Below are positions 55,356 to 63,890 of a stretch of DNA of 64,000 nt, one piece after another (the stretch's first letter is position 1; each line of letters starts with the position of its first letter). Below the pieces are notes generated by a model that did no database searches, was not told the DNA's origin, and was given only the letters and a program-made list of their open reading frames with translations. The position numbers and the translations under genes are program-made. Source of the DNA: Paenibacillus phytohabitans (GTDB lineage: Bacteria; Bacillota; Bacilli; Paenibacillales; Paenibacillaceae); contig NZ_WHOB01000059.1 in NCBI RefSeq assembly GCF_013141775.1, forward strand, positions 422,530 through 486,529, given 5' to 3'.

Positions 55356-55997
55356 TTAAAACAGAGAATCCTGAATTGGCTGAGATAAGAACATATCCAA
55401 ATTCATGACACGAATTCTGCCGAACGGATCAATGAAATCCTTTAGATTATAAGTAACAATGATATCAGCATTATGTATTATAGCAGCGGCCATCACCGGG
55501 TAATCATCGGTATCTTTCAGTGGCTTCTTACGTCCCCGTTTCTTCTTCGCCTCCTCTTGTAAGGCAGTGATCGTCTTTCCCAAATACTCTTCAATTACAT
55601 CCTGGCCTTTATTGCTCCAACCATATTCTTCTTGCATAATCTGTTCAACAATCCGTTTATAATCGTCTGAAAACTCCGGCCAATCAATATGTGCTAATGA
55701 ATCCAGAAATTCTACATTAAAAATCCCATCAAATAACTTAAAAAGCGACATGAGTTTGTCATGCTCAAAAGCAACCGGCATCATTGGCCCATCTTTTACC
55801 TTCCGTATTGCTATACCTCCTGAGCGCAGCAATCCATAGAATTCTGCCTGAACCGCCTTGGGCAGGCAGAATTCTATAAAGCTGTTTAAGTGTAAATCGT
55901 ACAGCCGATCGAACTCCTTGCGAACTTTTTGGTTGCGGTAAATAAACCGGTCTGCGAGTATGCATCCGTCCCAAATAACAATCTTAGTCTTCATCAT
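55356..55997 (-). CDS. PIN-domain ribonuclease-like toxin
   Basis: A 213-residue PIN-domain protein. Conserved acidic residues: Asp10 (VIWDGCILADRF), a Glu in KAVQAEFYGLL, and the Asp cluster in LKDTDDYPVMAAAI and ADIIVTYNLKDF, which together make the metal-dependent RNase site. The ATG at 55997 lies inside the upstream gene's last codons (14 bp overlap) with AAGGA about 8 nt before it. Together with the HTH gene it looks like a type II toxin-antitoxin unit. Targets unknown. It is AT-rich compared with its neighbours, consistent with acquisition. Confidence 0.8.
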   Translation of the reverse strand: MMKTKIVIWDGCILADRFIYRNQKVRKEFDRLYDLHLNSFIEFCLPKAVQAEFYGLLRSGGIAIRKVKDGPMMPVAFEHDKLMSLFKLFDGIFNVEFLDSLAHIDWPEFSDDYKRIVEQIMQEEYGWSNKGQDVIEEYLGKTITALQEEAKKKRGRKKPLKDTDDYPVMAAAIIHNADIIVTYNLKDFIDPFGRIRVMNLDMFLSQPIQDSLF

Positions 55998-56442
55998 GAT
56001 ATAGGTCCTTACGGTTAACGAGTTCCATTTCGAGAGCATCATTGAAAATAGATTGTTCCAGTATGGATGTCTTGTCTTCAGCAGGAGGATTTTTAAATTG
56101 ATGTTTAGGGATTCTGATATCCCTGCTATGCGGGCTGGTTCGTTCCGATTCAATTTTATTATGTTTTATCCATTTATAAACTGCTTTATCGGTTACATTG
56201 AAACGCTCAGCAACCTCTTGCACTGTGTAATACTCATGAGATTGCGGCACATCTCTTAATACGGAAATCGTAACACGGTGCTTTGAATGAAACTCCGGTC
56301 TTCCTTTACGCAGGATACTTCCTGACGGAATAATAACAGCGGACTTCACCATCGACTGTGCATTGTGAATATCTTGTGCAGTGACATTCCCCGATTCAAC
56401 CTTCTCAAGAAACTGAAGCAAATCATATTTAACCTTTGACAT
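55984..56442 (-). CDS. HTH (excisionase/MerR-type) antitoxin-like protein
   Basis: A 152-residue protein with a helix-turn-helix of the excisionase type in its middle (YYTVQEVAERFNVTDKAVYKW followed by KHNKIESER). The acidic C-terminal tail (EDKTSILEQSIFNDALEMEL) is suited to cover a toxin. The N-terminal helices (about 1-50) are coiled-coil-like. I use ATG 56442 with AAAGGAGG 8 nt upstream. It is the first gene of the pair and overlaps the PIN gene. A perfect 11-bp direct repeat lies in its promoter. Role as antitoxin is inferred from context. Confidence 0.75.
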   Translation of the reverse strand: MSKVKYDLLQFLEKVESGNVTAQDIHNAQSMVKSAVIIPSGSILRKGRPEFHSKHRVTISVLRDVPQSHEYYTVQEVAERFNVTDKAVYKWIKHNKIESERTSPHSRDIRIPKHQFKNPPAEDKTSILEQSIFNDALEMELVNRKDLYHDED

Positions 56443-56463
56443 AAAGGACACCTCCTTTACTTT

Positions 56464-56490
56464 AGTATATCACACAAAAAAATAATTCAA
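56464..56490 (-). promoter_or_regulatory. Candidate promoter of the HTH-PIN pair
   Basis: On the minus strand TTGAAT (56490-56485) and TATACT (56469-56464) are separated by 15 bp, a little short for sigma-A. The first hexamer lies within the direct repeat at 56482-56503. Confidence 0.4.
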
Positions 56491-56503
56491 CCATAATTCA
56501 ACC
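56482..56503. promoter_or_regulatory. Tandem 11-bp direct repeat over the HTH-PIN promoter
   Basis: ATAATTCAACC occurs twice without a gap (56482-56492 and 56493-56503). It covers the -35 region, so it is a likely operator for autoregulation by the HTH protein. Confidence 0.6.
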
Positions 56504-56638
56504 CGATAAAACTATGTTTTATGAAAACTGAATGTTTCATGGATAATCCACAGTTGAGACAGCACTGTTTCCGCATTTAAGTATACACCTTGTGCAATGA
56601 GTATTCTTGTCGTATACTCCGAGTAAGGGGGCGATGAC

Positions 56639-57829
56639 ATGAGAAAAATGAGGAACATCATCATATTCACAGGTATTGGATTATTGAGCCTTATTTTGAT
56701 TGCCCTTGTGGCGGTCAACGCTTGGGTAATTCAAAGACCGGTGACAACTACCCCTGTAATCGCGGAAGTGAAGCCTTACGAGTGGAATAAAGTCAAGCTG
56801 GGCGGGAATGCCCTATCAAGTGATGGATCAGAGTATTTCATCTGGAATAAAACAGGTGAAACGAATAACTGGATCATCTTCTTCTCCGGGGGCGGGGTCA
56901 GTTGGGATGCGCAAAGTGCCGCACACCCCATTAAGCTCATTAACTTCATTAAAGGTGGAGATACAGGCAACTATTTCCCGGACATCCCCTTTTATATGCT
57001 GACCTTGCTGGGAGGCATGATGGATACTGATAACCCGGCCAACCCCTTTCATGGCTGGAACGTGGTCTATCTCCCTTACTCGACCGGAGATTTCCATATC
57101 GGCAACCGCACAGTAGAATATAAAAAAGAGGACGGTAGCCCCTTCACCATGCGTTATAACGGGAGAAATAATGTGCAAAGCAGCCTCGATTGGATCTATG
57201 CCAACGCGGCTAAGCCCGATAAGCTGCTGATTGCCGGCGAAAGCGCTGGCGGATTCGGGTCCGCCTTCTGGGCGCCTGAGATCGCTGCTCATTACAAAGA
57301 CTCGGAGATCTTCCAATACTCGGACAGTTCCTTTCTGAAATCGGACAAATGGCCTACTGTGATGAATCAGGAATGGCATGCAGACTTCGTCAATAATTTC
57401 GGGTATGCCCCCGAAGCCGATATCATCGGGGCCGCTTTTAAAGCGAACGGTCATTTGCTGCCTGCAGGTACGGTACTCTTGCAATCCTACTCGGTATATG
57501 ACGAGATTCTGATCCACTTTCAGAACAACATCAACGATTACACGGGGCCAAGAGATCAGCGTATTATAAAGGAGTGGTCAGAGGAAATGCGGCAATCTGT
57601 AGCTGCTTTGGCTGCCGCTGTACCTGATTATTATTACTATCTGACCGACTACGGGCTGAAGGCTGCGAAGGGGACAACCCCGCACACTTTTGCCACGAGA
57701 GGGGACTTCTATCAGGCTGAGCAGGATGGCGTGAAGCTTCTGAAGTGGCTGGGTGATGCGGTCAACGATCGGAACCCCTATTCAGTGGGCAGCAAGTTCC
57801 TCACGACGCCGGAGCCGGCGCAGAGATAA
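56639..57829 (+). CDS. Pectin-acetylesterase-family (Notum-like) hydrolase, membrane anchored
   Basis: A 396-residue alpha/beta hydrolase of the pectinacetylesterase/Notum family. One N-terminal membrane helix (about 8-28) without a clear cleavage site anchors the enzyme outside the cell. NNWIIFFSGGGVSWD is the oxyanion segment, GESAGGFGS holds the nucleophile Ser, and PHTFA may hold the catalytic His. It would remove ester groups from polysaccharide or another substrate. GGGGGCGATGAC precedes the ATG. A TetR gene begins 45 bp after it, probably co-transcribed and possibly autoregulating the pair. Confidence 0.8.
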   Translation: MRKMRNIIIFTGIGLLSLILIALVAVNAWVIQRPVTTTPVIAEVKPYEWNKVKLGGNALSSDGSEYFIWNKTGETNNWIIFFSGGGVSWDAQSAAHPIKLINFIKGGDTGNYFPDIPFYMLTLLGGMMDTDNPANPFHGWNVVYLPYSTGDFHIGNRTVEYKKEDGSPFTMRYNGRNNVQSSLDWIYANAAKPDKLLIAGESAGGFGSAFWAPEIAAHYKDSEIFQYSDSSFLKSDKWPTVMNQEWHADFVNNFGYAPEADIIGAAFKANGHLLPAGTVLLQSYSVYDEILIHFQNNINDYTGPRDQRIIKEWSEEMRQSVAALAAAVPDYYYYLTDYGLKAAKGTTPHTFATRGDFYQAEQDGVKLLKWLGDAVNDRNPYSVGSKFLTTPEPAQR

Positions 57830-57874
57830 TTCTGGAAGCTTCGGAACATAAGCATAAGACAGGAGAGAAATTCA

Positions 57875-58492
57875 TTGAATTTGCGTGAAAAGCAGATGAA
57901 GTTGACGAAGGAGATTATTAAGGATACTGCGCTGGGCTTGTTCTGTGCTCAAGGTATTGAGCGCACGGATATGGCTCAAATTGCGGAGAAAGCCGGTGTC
58001 TCCCGGCGCACCTTGTATCATCATTATAAGGACAAGGAAGAACTGGCCGCTCAAATCTACGTCCTGAACCTCGAGCAGATGTTTGGACAGCTGCTGTTTG
58101 ATTTTGATTTTGCACAGCCTGTACAGTCTCTGGAGAAGATTCTGGATCAATACCTCGCGCTAAAGGATCATCAGGAGTCACTGATCTATTATGATGCCAT
58201 TTTTGGAGTCTACTACAGCACCCTTTCCAAGAATCCTGCGGAGCTGCCTGATTTCAGGAAGGCCATGGAAGGCTGGTATTCACGGCTGATACGCCTTGAC
58301 ACAGCATCTGTGACTCCGGAGGAAAAGAATAAGTGGCTGGACATTCTCCAGAAGTCCACCCACCTGTATTTCATGTACCTGCAAAAAGCCGTGATTCTTA
58401 CTCATCAGCGGGGCGGTTTGGTTACGGAGGAAGACCAGGCAGCGGACCGGCAATTTAGGGATTTCATCATGTCTGGCGTACGGGCAACCTGA
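57875..58492 (+). CDS. TetR-family transcriptional regulator
   Basis: A 205-residue TetR-type repressor. The N-terminal helix-turn-helix is clear (IKDTALGLFCAQGIERTDMA, IAEKAGVSRRTLYHHYKDKEEL). The C-terminal helical domain is diverged, so ligands are unknown. The TTG start at 57875 has AGGAGAG upstream; a later start would cut the HTH. The gene is 45 bp after the acetylesterase-like gene. Its 3' end overlaps the converging histidine-kinase gene by 26 bp. Confidence 0.88.
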   Translation: MNLREKQMKLTKEIIKDTALGLFCAQGIERTDMAQIAEKAGVSRRTLYHHYKDKEELAAQIYVLNLEQMFGQLLFDFDFAQPVQSLEKILDQYLALKDHQESLIYYDAIFGVYYSTLSKNPAELPDFRKAMEGWYSRLIRLDTASVTPEEKNKWLDILQKSTHLYFMYLQKAVILTHQRGGLVTEEDQAADRQFRDFIMSGVRAT

Positions 58493-59825
58493 CAATCATC
58501 GTCGTCCCCACTCCAGGCGCTCCGTCCACCTCAATGCTCCCCTGATGCAGGGAGACGATTTTTTTGACAATCGCAAGCCCCAGACCGTTCCCGTTGTTGT
58601 TTCCGCTGCGCGACTTGTCAGCTTTATAGAATCTTTGAAAGATGGCACCAGCCTCTTCCGGGGAAATCCCGATGCCATTATCGCTGATGGTGACGGATAC
58701 TTCTGCTGCACTGCTGTCTAAAGAGATGCGGATCTTTCCGCCTTCAGGCGTGAACTTAATGCTGTTGCTGAGCAGATTCATCCATACCTGCTTCAGCTGA
58801 TCCTCATCCCCAATGATATGGACAGCTTCCGGCAGCTCCAGATCAATAACGATGCTTCGGGCTGACCATTGCGGCTCACAGGTTACAACGATGGTTCTAA
58901 TCTGCTCGTCAAGCCGGAAGGAGCCTGTTATGAAGGGATGATGCTCGGAATCCAGGGAAGCAAGCTTCAGCAAATTATCACTTAGCCTCGACAGACGCCC
59001 ACTCTCCGCAATAATGATATCCAGATAGTCCTTGCGTTCCTCCTCCGCAATTAGGTCATTATTCTGCAGCGCCTTGGCAAAGCCGGAAATAGACGTAAGC
59101 GGTGTCTGAATTTCATGCGAAACACTCGATACGAAGTCCTGCCTCATCTGCTCCAGCTGCTTCAATTCTCCGGCCATCTCCACATAGCTTTGCGTCAACT
59201 CCCCGATCTCGTCCACACGGTTCCTTTTAAGCTCCACCTCGAAGTCACCTTTGGCCAGTCTTTTGGTTGCATTCGTCAAAGCCTTGATCGGCTCCACCAG
59301 ATATCTGGCAGCAACAACGATACATACACTTCCCAGCACAAGCACCAGCAGCAGCACAAAGAGTACCATCCGGTTGACGATAGCCTCGTTCCCGGCAGAG
59401 TACTGCAGGAACATTGCATGCCACTCCCCCTTGAGCATAAAGGGCATTCCGATGAACGTATCCTTATCTTCCTTGGAGGAACGATAAACCTTTCCCTGCA
59501 GCACTTGCCGGACAGCTTCCGGGGTGATGGGTACAGCAGGGCTATCTATGAGCCCGTAAAAAGTATGTTCTCCGGATGGATCGTACAGGTTAATGGGATG
59601 TGCCGATATTTTAACCATACTATTCAAAAACTCGTCCGTATCTGTAGGCTTGGCGTCATCATAGCGGTGAATGATCTCCTGGCCCACTGCGAGCATTTCG
59701 CTTTGTCCCTTATAGCTTATTTGCTGTTGAAAAACATACAAGCCAATGAAAAAGGAACAGATCAGGCTGAAGATGATGATGCTGAGGAACGTGAGAATGA
59801 CCCGAACATACAGTGTCTTGATCAT
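58467..59825 (-). CDS. Sensor histidine kinase
   Basis: A 452-residue membrane kinase. Helices at about 9-31 and 154-174 flank a short extracytoplasmic domain. Next come HAMP (about 175-228), HisKA with the phospho-acceptor His237 (FVSSVSHEIQTP) and HATPase with QVWMNLLSNSIKFT, DNGIGIS and GNGLGLAIVK. No PAS domain. It overlaps its response regulator by ATGA (59822-59825) and forms an operon with the serine hydrolase, so it may sense cell-wall or peptide stress. Its 3' end overlaps the TetR gene by 26 bp. Confidence 0.92.
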   Translation of the reverse strand: MIKTLYVRVILTFLSIIIFSLICSFFIGLYVFQQQISYKGQSEMLAVGQEIIHRYDDAKPTDTDEFLNSMVKISAHPINLYDPSGEHTFYGLIDSPAVPITPEAVRQVLQGKVYRSSKEDKDTFIGMPFMLKGEWHAMFLQYSAGNEAIVNRMVLFVLLLVLVLGSVCIVVAARYLVEPIKALTNATKRLAKGDFEVELKRNRVDEIGELTQSYVEMAGELKQLEQMRQDFVSSVSHEIQTPLTSISGFAKALQNNDLIAEEERKDYLDIIIAESGRLSRLSDNLLKLASLDSEHHPFITGSFRLDEQIRTIVVTCEPQWSARSIVIDLELPEAVHIIGDEDQLKQVWMNLLSNSIKFTPEGGKIRISLDSSAAEVSVTISDNGIGISPEEAGAIFQRFYKADKSRSGNNNGNGLGLAIVKKIVSLHQGSIEVDGAPGVGTTMIVRLPVRQT

Positions 59826-60499
59826 GGCTCAGGGATCAGCCGGTAACCCAGGCCGCGGGCAGTTTCGATTTGAAAACCCTCGCCATTGCCGCTGAACTTC
59901 TCCCTCAGCCGGCTGATATGCACATCTACAGTCCGCCCGTCCCCTTCATAATGGAGTCCCCAGACTTGCTGAATCAGTTGTCCTCTGGTGAAGATCTGCC
60001 CGGGATGGCTGACCAGCAGAAACAGAAGATCAAATTCCTTCAAGGGAAGCGTGACCGGTGCCCCACTGCGTGTAACCTGAAAGGTCCGGCGGTTGAGCAC
60101 CACATTGCCGAGCTGCACGGACTGGGAAGTAACTACCAGTGAGCGTTTGAGCAGCGCTTTTACCCGCATCACCAGTTCCACCGGATCAAACGGCTTGGTC
60201 AGGTAATCATCCGTTCCGAGCTGAAATCCTTTCACTTTGTGGGCAGATTCCGCTTTGGCCGTCACCATGAGGAGGGGGAGGTTGGCATCCGAACGCCTGA
60301 TTTCCCTGCACAGCTCCCAGCCATTCAGTCCCGGCATCATAATATCCAGAATGACAAGATCGATCTGTGAGTCCTCTATGATGGACAAGGCCTTGGTGCC
60401 GTCCCCGGCTTCTTCGAGGTCGAACCCTTCTTTGCGCAGATATAGAGACATCAGCTTCCGGATATTGTCATCATCATCCGCGATAAGTATAGTAGCCAC
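59822..60499 (-). CDS. OmpR-family response regulator
   Basis: A 225-residue response regulator. The receiver (about 1-118) has acidic residues (IADDDD), phospho-acceptor Asp52 (LVILDIMMPG) and the conserved Lys in LTKPFD. The C-terminal winged helix has PLKEFDLLFLLVSHPGQIFT, DGRTVDVHISRLREKF and ARGLGYRLIP. I start at GTG 60499 because GAGAAGG is 6 nt upstream; the ATG at 60505 would touch the ribosome-binding site. The stop overlaps the kinase start by 4 bp. Confidence 0.92.
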   Translation of the reverse strand: MATILIADDDDNIRKLMSLYLRKEGFDLEEAGDGTKALSIIEDSQIDLVILDIMMPGLNGWELCREIRRSDANLPLLMVTAKAESAHKVKGFQLGTDDYLTKPFDPVELVMRVKALLKRSLVVTSQSVQLGNVVLNRRTFQVTRSGAPVTLPLKEFDLLFLLVSHPGQIFTRGQLIQQVWGLHYEGDGRTVDVHISRLREKFSGNGEGFQIETARGLGYRLIPEP

Positions 60500-60521
60500 G
60501 ATCATCCTTCTCTCTTAAGCG

Positions 60522-62486
60522 TTATCCAAACTGCCAGCCGAGCAGATTCCAATAGTAGAAGAAGATCATCAGTACGACAGCCGAAAGCGTCACTAACGTG
60601 TAATGCACCCGCTTTAAGGCGGTCCAGTACTTATTTTTCCAAACCAATATAGCCGAGACCAACATTGCTAAGGTCAAGCCCGCCATAATGATTGGCATAA
60701 CCAAGCTGACAGACAGCAAAGGACTGATACCGCTGAGCTTCTGCATAATGTCCATGGACATAATAACCATAAACAGAGTAATAAAAGATAACAGCGCCCA
60801 GCCGGCAGTTCCCGCAGATAATCGGATGGCCCGCTTTTCCGGGGGCGTCATCGCCTTGAACCTGCGTCTGAAGAAGAGGGGGCCGGGCAAAGCTGTGATG
60901 AAAATGAATCCTGCGGCACCAAGAAGGATAAGCCAAAACTTACTCTGATCCAAAAGTGGCGTACGCTCCAGCGGCATTTCCGGAGCCATGTCCAGGAGCA
61001 TATGTGTTACTTTGCCGGACTCATCCGTAAGGAAGCCGATCTGATCGGTCCCTCCTTCAAGCTGGAACAGGTTAGGACCGATGGCTCTGTACAGCTGTTG
61101 TTCACTGCCGCTTCCCAAGGATAGCTTATTGTCCGCAATCGTAACATTCAGCTGGGCAAAAAAGTTAAAGAACTTGTCAATATCACTTATGTTGCGGCGT
61201 GTAAATTGATAGGAGCCGGCATATTTCTGTACGGATTCCGCGGAAGCGGAGAACTCCGGCTGCTTCACTTCGGGAGCGGGATAATACCGGTTGAACAAGG
61301 CCTGGACCAGATTTGCTGCCGATTCACTGCCTTGACCGCCATTGTAGGATAAGAAAATCCCCAGTTGCTTGGCAGGTGCGAGATACAATTCCGTATTAAA
61401 CATGGGATCGGAGCCGCCATGAGAGATTAATGTTACCCCGTTCACCCGCTTCTCTGCGAATCCGAGAGCTACTCCCGGCAGGCGCTTATCGAGCTGGAAT
61501 GCTGTTGAATGCATGAATGCAGCAGTCTCAGGCTTGAGAATCTGCCCGTCGCCATATTTCCCGTTCTGCAGATGCGCGATCATGAAATGTGCCATGTCTA
61601 ATGCAGATACAGTGCCCGAGCCGGCAGGACGAAATCCGCCCTCGAAAGTAGGCGTGCCTGGAATAAAGCTGCCGTCTTCGCTATTATACCCTACCACCTG
61701 GTAAGGGATGAATGACTCCGGCAATGGCTCCACGACGGTCGAATGTTTCATGTCCAGCGGATCGAAGATATACTTCTGAATATAATCATTATAAGGAATG
61801 CCGCTGACATCCTCCACGATCATACCTGCAAGCGTGGCTCCATAGTTAGAATAGGCACTCATCTCACCGGGCGGTCTGATCCGGGCCAGCATATGTTTAT
61901 GGAGTGTCTCCGAGATGGAACCGGGCAATCCGGCAGGATCAGTGACGATCTGATAACCGACTCCGCCCTCTTCAAACCCTGCTGTATGGGTCATCAAATG
62001 ACGCATGGTGACGGGTTCAGGATAAGTGGCGGGAATCTTCACGGATTTCAGGTAGGTGTTAATGTCCGTGTCCAGATCAATCTTCCCCTGTTCCACCAGC
62101 TGCATCACAGCTGTCCAGGTGAACAGCTTGGTCGTTGAAGCGATTCGGAACATGCTGGTTGCAGGGTCAACCGGAGTCGCTTGCTCCAGATTTGAACTGC
62201 CATACCCTTTGCCCAAAATGATCTTGCCATCCTTAACGATGGAGATCACCGCTCCCGGAATTTGCAGCCGGTTCATATCCTCTTCCATGATTCCGTCAAC
62301 GAAAGCAGTCAGACCCGCGATATCCTCCAGATTGGCGGCAGGTGCTTCAGTCTGAGGTACCGCCGGCTTGGTTTGAGCCGTCTCGGCCATGGCATGTTTC
62401 CCGGGAAATATAAGGCTCACGCTTAACCCGATTACAGCTAATATCGTCAGACCAGCGGTCAGCCTTTTTTGCATAGTTATTACCAT
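60522..62486 (-). CDS. Serine hydrolase (beta-lactamase/penicillin-binding-like) with C-terminal membrane domain
   Basis: A 654-residue protein. After an N-terminal signal/anchor (about 7-34) the serine beta-lactamase-like domain (about 55-400) has SxxK (Ser117-x-x-Lys120, ASTTKLF), YxN (Tyr212-Ser-Asn214) and HxG (His356-Gly-Gly). A beta-rich stretch follows (about 410-510), then four helices (about 517-650). It is class C/esterase-like and may be a peptidase, esterase or sensor-linked protein. GGAGGATAAT precedes the ATG. The response regulator begins 22 bp downstream, so the three genes form one operon. Confidence 0.87.
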   Translation of the reverse strand: MVITMQKRLTAGLTILAVIGLSVSLIFPGKHAMAETAQTKPAVPQTEAPAANLEDIAGLTAFVDGIMEEDMNRLQIPGAVISIVKDGKIILGKGYGSSNLEQATPVDPATSMFRIASTTKLFTWTAVMQLVEQGKIDLDTDINTYLKSVKIPATYPEPVTMRHLMTHTAGFEEGGVGYQIVTDPAGLPGSISETLHKHMLARIRPPGEMSAYSNYGATLAGMIVEDVSGIPYNDYIQKYIFDPLDMKHSTVVEPLPESFIPYQVVGYNSEDGSFIPGTPTFEGGFRPAGSGTVSALDMAHFMIAHLQNGKYGDGQILKPETAAFMHSTAFQLDKRLPGVALGFAEKRVNGVTLISHGGSDPMFNTELYLAPAKQLGIFLSYNGGQGSESAANLVQALFNRYYPAPEVKQPEFSASAESVQKYAGSYQFTRRNISDIDKFFNFFAQLNVTIADNKLSLGSGSEQQLYRAIGPNLFQLEGGTDQIGFLTDESGKVTHMLLDMAPEMPLERTPLLDQSKFWLILLGAAGFIFITALPGPLFFRRRFKAMTPPEKRAIRLSAGTAGWALLSFITLFMVIMSMDIMQKLSGISPLLSVSLVMPIIMAGLTLAMLVSAILVWKNKYWTALKRVHYTLVTLSAVVLMIFFYYWNLLGWQFG

Positions 62487-62540
62487 ATTATCCTCCGCAT
62501 CATCTTATATATTGTAGGCCGGATGATCATCCGCCTGACA

Positions 62541-62568
62541 CTTATAGAGACTAACAGAGTATTGTGAA
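62541..62568 (-). promoter_or_regulatory. Candidate promoter of the serine-hydrolase operon
   Basis: On the minus strand TTCACA (62568-62563) and TATAAG (62546-62541) are separated by 16 bp, about 55 bp before the start codon. Both hexamers are imperfect. Confidence 0.35.
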
Positions 62569-62790
62569 TAGAACGTTAACAAGACTATAGGCTGTCCATG
62601 AGCAGGTTCATTACACGAATCTATGAGCTGGTTCATCTGCGCAAATCCGTGGGCGAACAGGTCGGTGAACTTCTTCAGGTCGATAAACTTCTTAATGTCT
62701 ATAGAGTAATCCTGCCTGGGTCCGCGCGCCTCCTCATGGTGCGTAGGGTGCGTATGGAGCAAATGGAGCGAAGTAAGGTCACTATTACTC

Positions 62791-62972
62791 AAAATCCTGC
62801 ACTAAATACAACATTCCTCTCCTTAAAAGGTTCAAAATTGAAAAATGTTGTATAAAATGCAGCAATTCTCCCCCTCCAAGCCGATTATTGGAATAATTGT
62901 TGTATTTCGTACAACAATCCTCCAAAACAGCCGGGTATGCAGGTAACCGAGTTGTATTTCATACAACATTTC
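62791..62972 (+). repeat. Dispersed palindromic repeat (TGTTGTA/TACAACA family), copy C
   Basis: AAAATCCTGCACTAAATACA, then GGTTCAAAATTGAAAAATG followed by TTGTATAAAATGCAGCAATT repeats the order of copies A and B. It has the palindrome ATTGTTGT-ATTTCGT-ACAACAAT near 62895-62918. A third TTGTATTTCATACAAC lies at about 62952-62967. It is between the serine-hydrolase operon and the nuclease gene. Confidence 0.75.
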
Positions 62973-63151
62973 CCTCTACACAGACGCCAACTTAAGAATC
63001 CCATTGCTGCTATAAGCCGGAGCTCTGAGACAACAGCACATTCTAAGCAGTTTGCCTAACTTACAAACCTTGCTTGAAAGCTCAGAGCATATTTTCCCGG
63101 ACAATTCATCAGCTCTTACATCCGCACTTACATAAACAGCTACAGAAACAG
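62973..63151. other. Spacer before the nuclease-HTH gene end; no gene
   Basis: With the preceding repeat and the leader of the serine hydrolase this completes the gene-free stretch of 62487-63151. I see no coding region and no clear terminator here. Confidence 0.4.
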
Positions 63152-63817
63152 TTACACGAACATATCAGGTACGCCCTGCACCGCCTCGTAATAACAAATG
63201 TATGAATTCTGCATCACCGGACGGAGCAGCCCTTTACGCACCAGCTCCTGCAGCTGCTTACGCGCCGTCCGAAAGTTCAGATTGTATTGCAGCATCACAT
63301 CTTTGGGACGTAGTCCCTTGTCCAGGCTCCAAGCCAGTTTAACGATTTCCTTGTCCTGCGGGGAGAGGGATTGCCCGGACGGAACCCGGATCAATGAAGG
63401 GGCGATGACCATTTGCAGCAGCATGCGGCAGATCTCCGGGCGGTTCTGCACATCATCGAAGGAGAAATGGATAATCCTCCAGCCCAGTCCATTCAAAAAA
63501 GTATCCCGGTTAAGCGAATAGCTGAACCTCTCCCGGTCCATATCCTTCACATGGCTCTGATACCCATCGCATTCCAGACCGAATTTCCCGTACGGCGGAA
63601 GAAAAGCAAAATCAAGAAATTGCGATTTGCGATTCCAGTCATACACCTCATATTCAGGATGCAGATGATCCAGATTGCCGAACAGCGGCCACCACACATT
63701 CTGCAGGAACAGCTTCTCGGCATACTGATGCCCCCGTGCTAACCGGCCTTTGCGCTCCCCTGTTCTGACCGATAAATGCTGGTCCATTAGCAGCTGATGT
63801 GTATTTTCAAACTCCAT
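63152..63817 (-). CDS. VSR/DUF559-like nuclease domain with winged-helix tail
   Basis: A 221-residue protein. The middle (about 65-125) matches the very-short-patch-repair/DUF559 nuclease fold: SQFLDFAFLPPYGKFGLECD, DRERFSYSLNRDTFLNGLGW, then RIIHFSFDDV. Candidate catalytic acids are the Asp of LDFAF and the Glu/Asp of LECDG. The C-terminal 80 residues (PSGQSLSPQDKEIVKLAWSL, RPKDVMLQYNLNFRTARKQL) look like a winged helix-turn-helix. So a DNA-binding endonuclease or regulator is likely, without a known target. GGGAGG lies 9 nt before the ATG. Confidence 0.72.
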   Translation of the reverse strand: MEFENTHQLLMDQHLSVRTGERKGRLARGHQYAEKLFLQNVWWPLFGNLDHLHPEYEVYDWNRKSQFLDFAFLPPYGKFGLECDGYQSHVKDMDRERFSYSLNRDTFLNGLGWRIIHFSFDDVQNRPEICRMLLQMVIAPSLIRVPSGQSLSPQDKEIVKLAWSLDKGLRPKDVMLQYNLNFRTARKQLQELVRKGLLRPVMQNSYICYYEAVQGVPDMFV

Positions 63818-63845
63818 AATCAGTTACCTCCCTCTCTCATTTACG

Positions 63846-63890
63846 CAAAAAAAGAACGCCCCTCTGCCAGCAGCAGCTTGGGACGTTCTT
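63846..63890 (-). terminator. Intrinsic terminator, probably for a gene beyond the right edge
   Basis: On the minus strand AAGAACG and CGTTCTT pair, with partial pairing inside the loop, and are followed by a T7 run. No leftward gene ends here in the window, so it probably belongs to a gene to the right. The last 110 bases show no gene. Confidence 0.6.
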
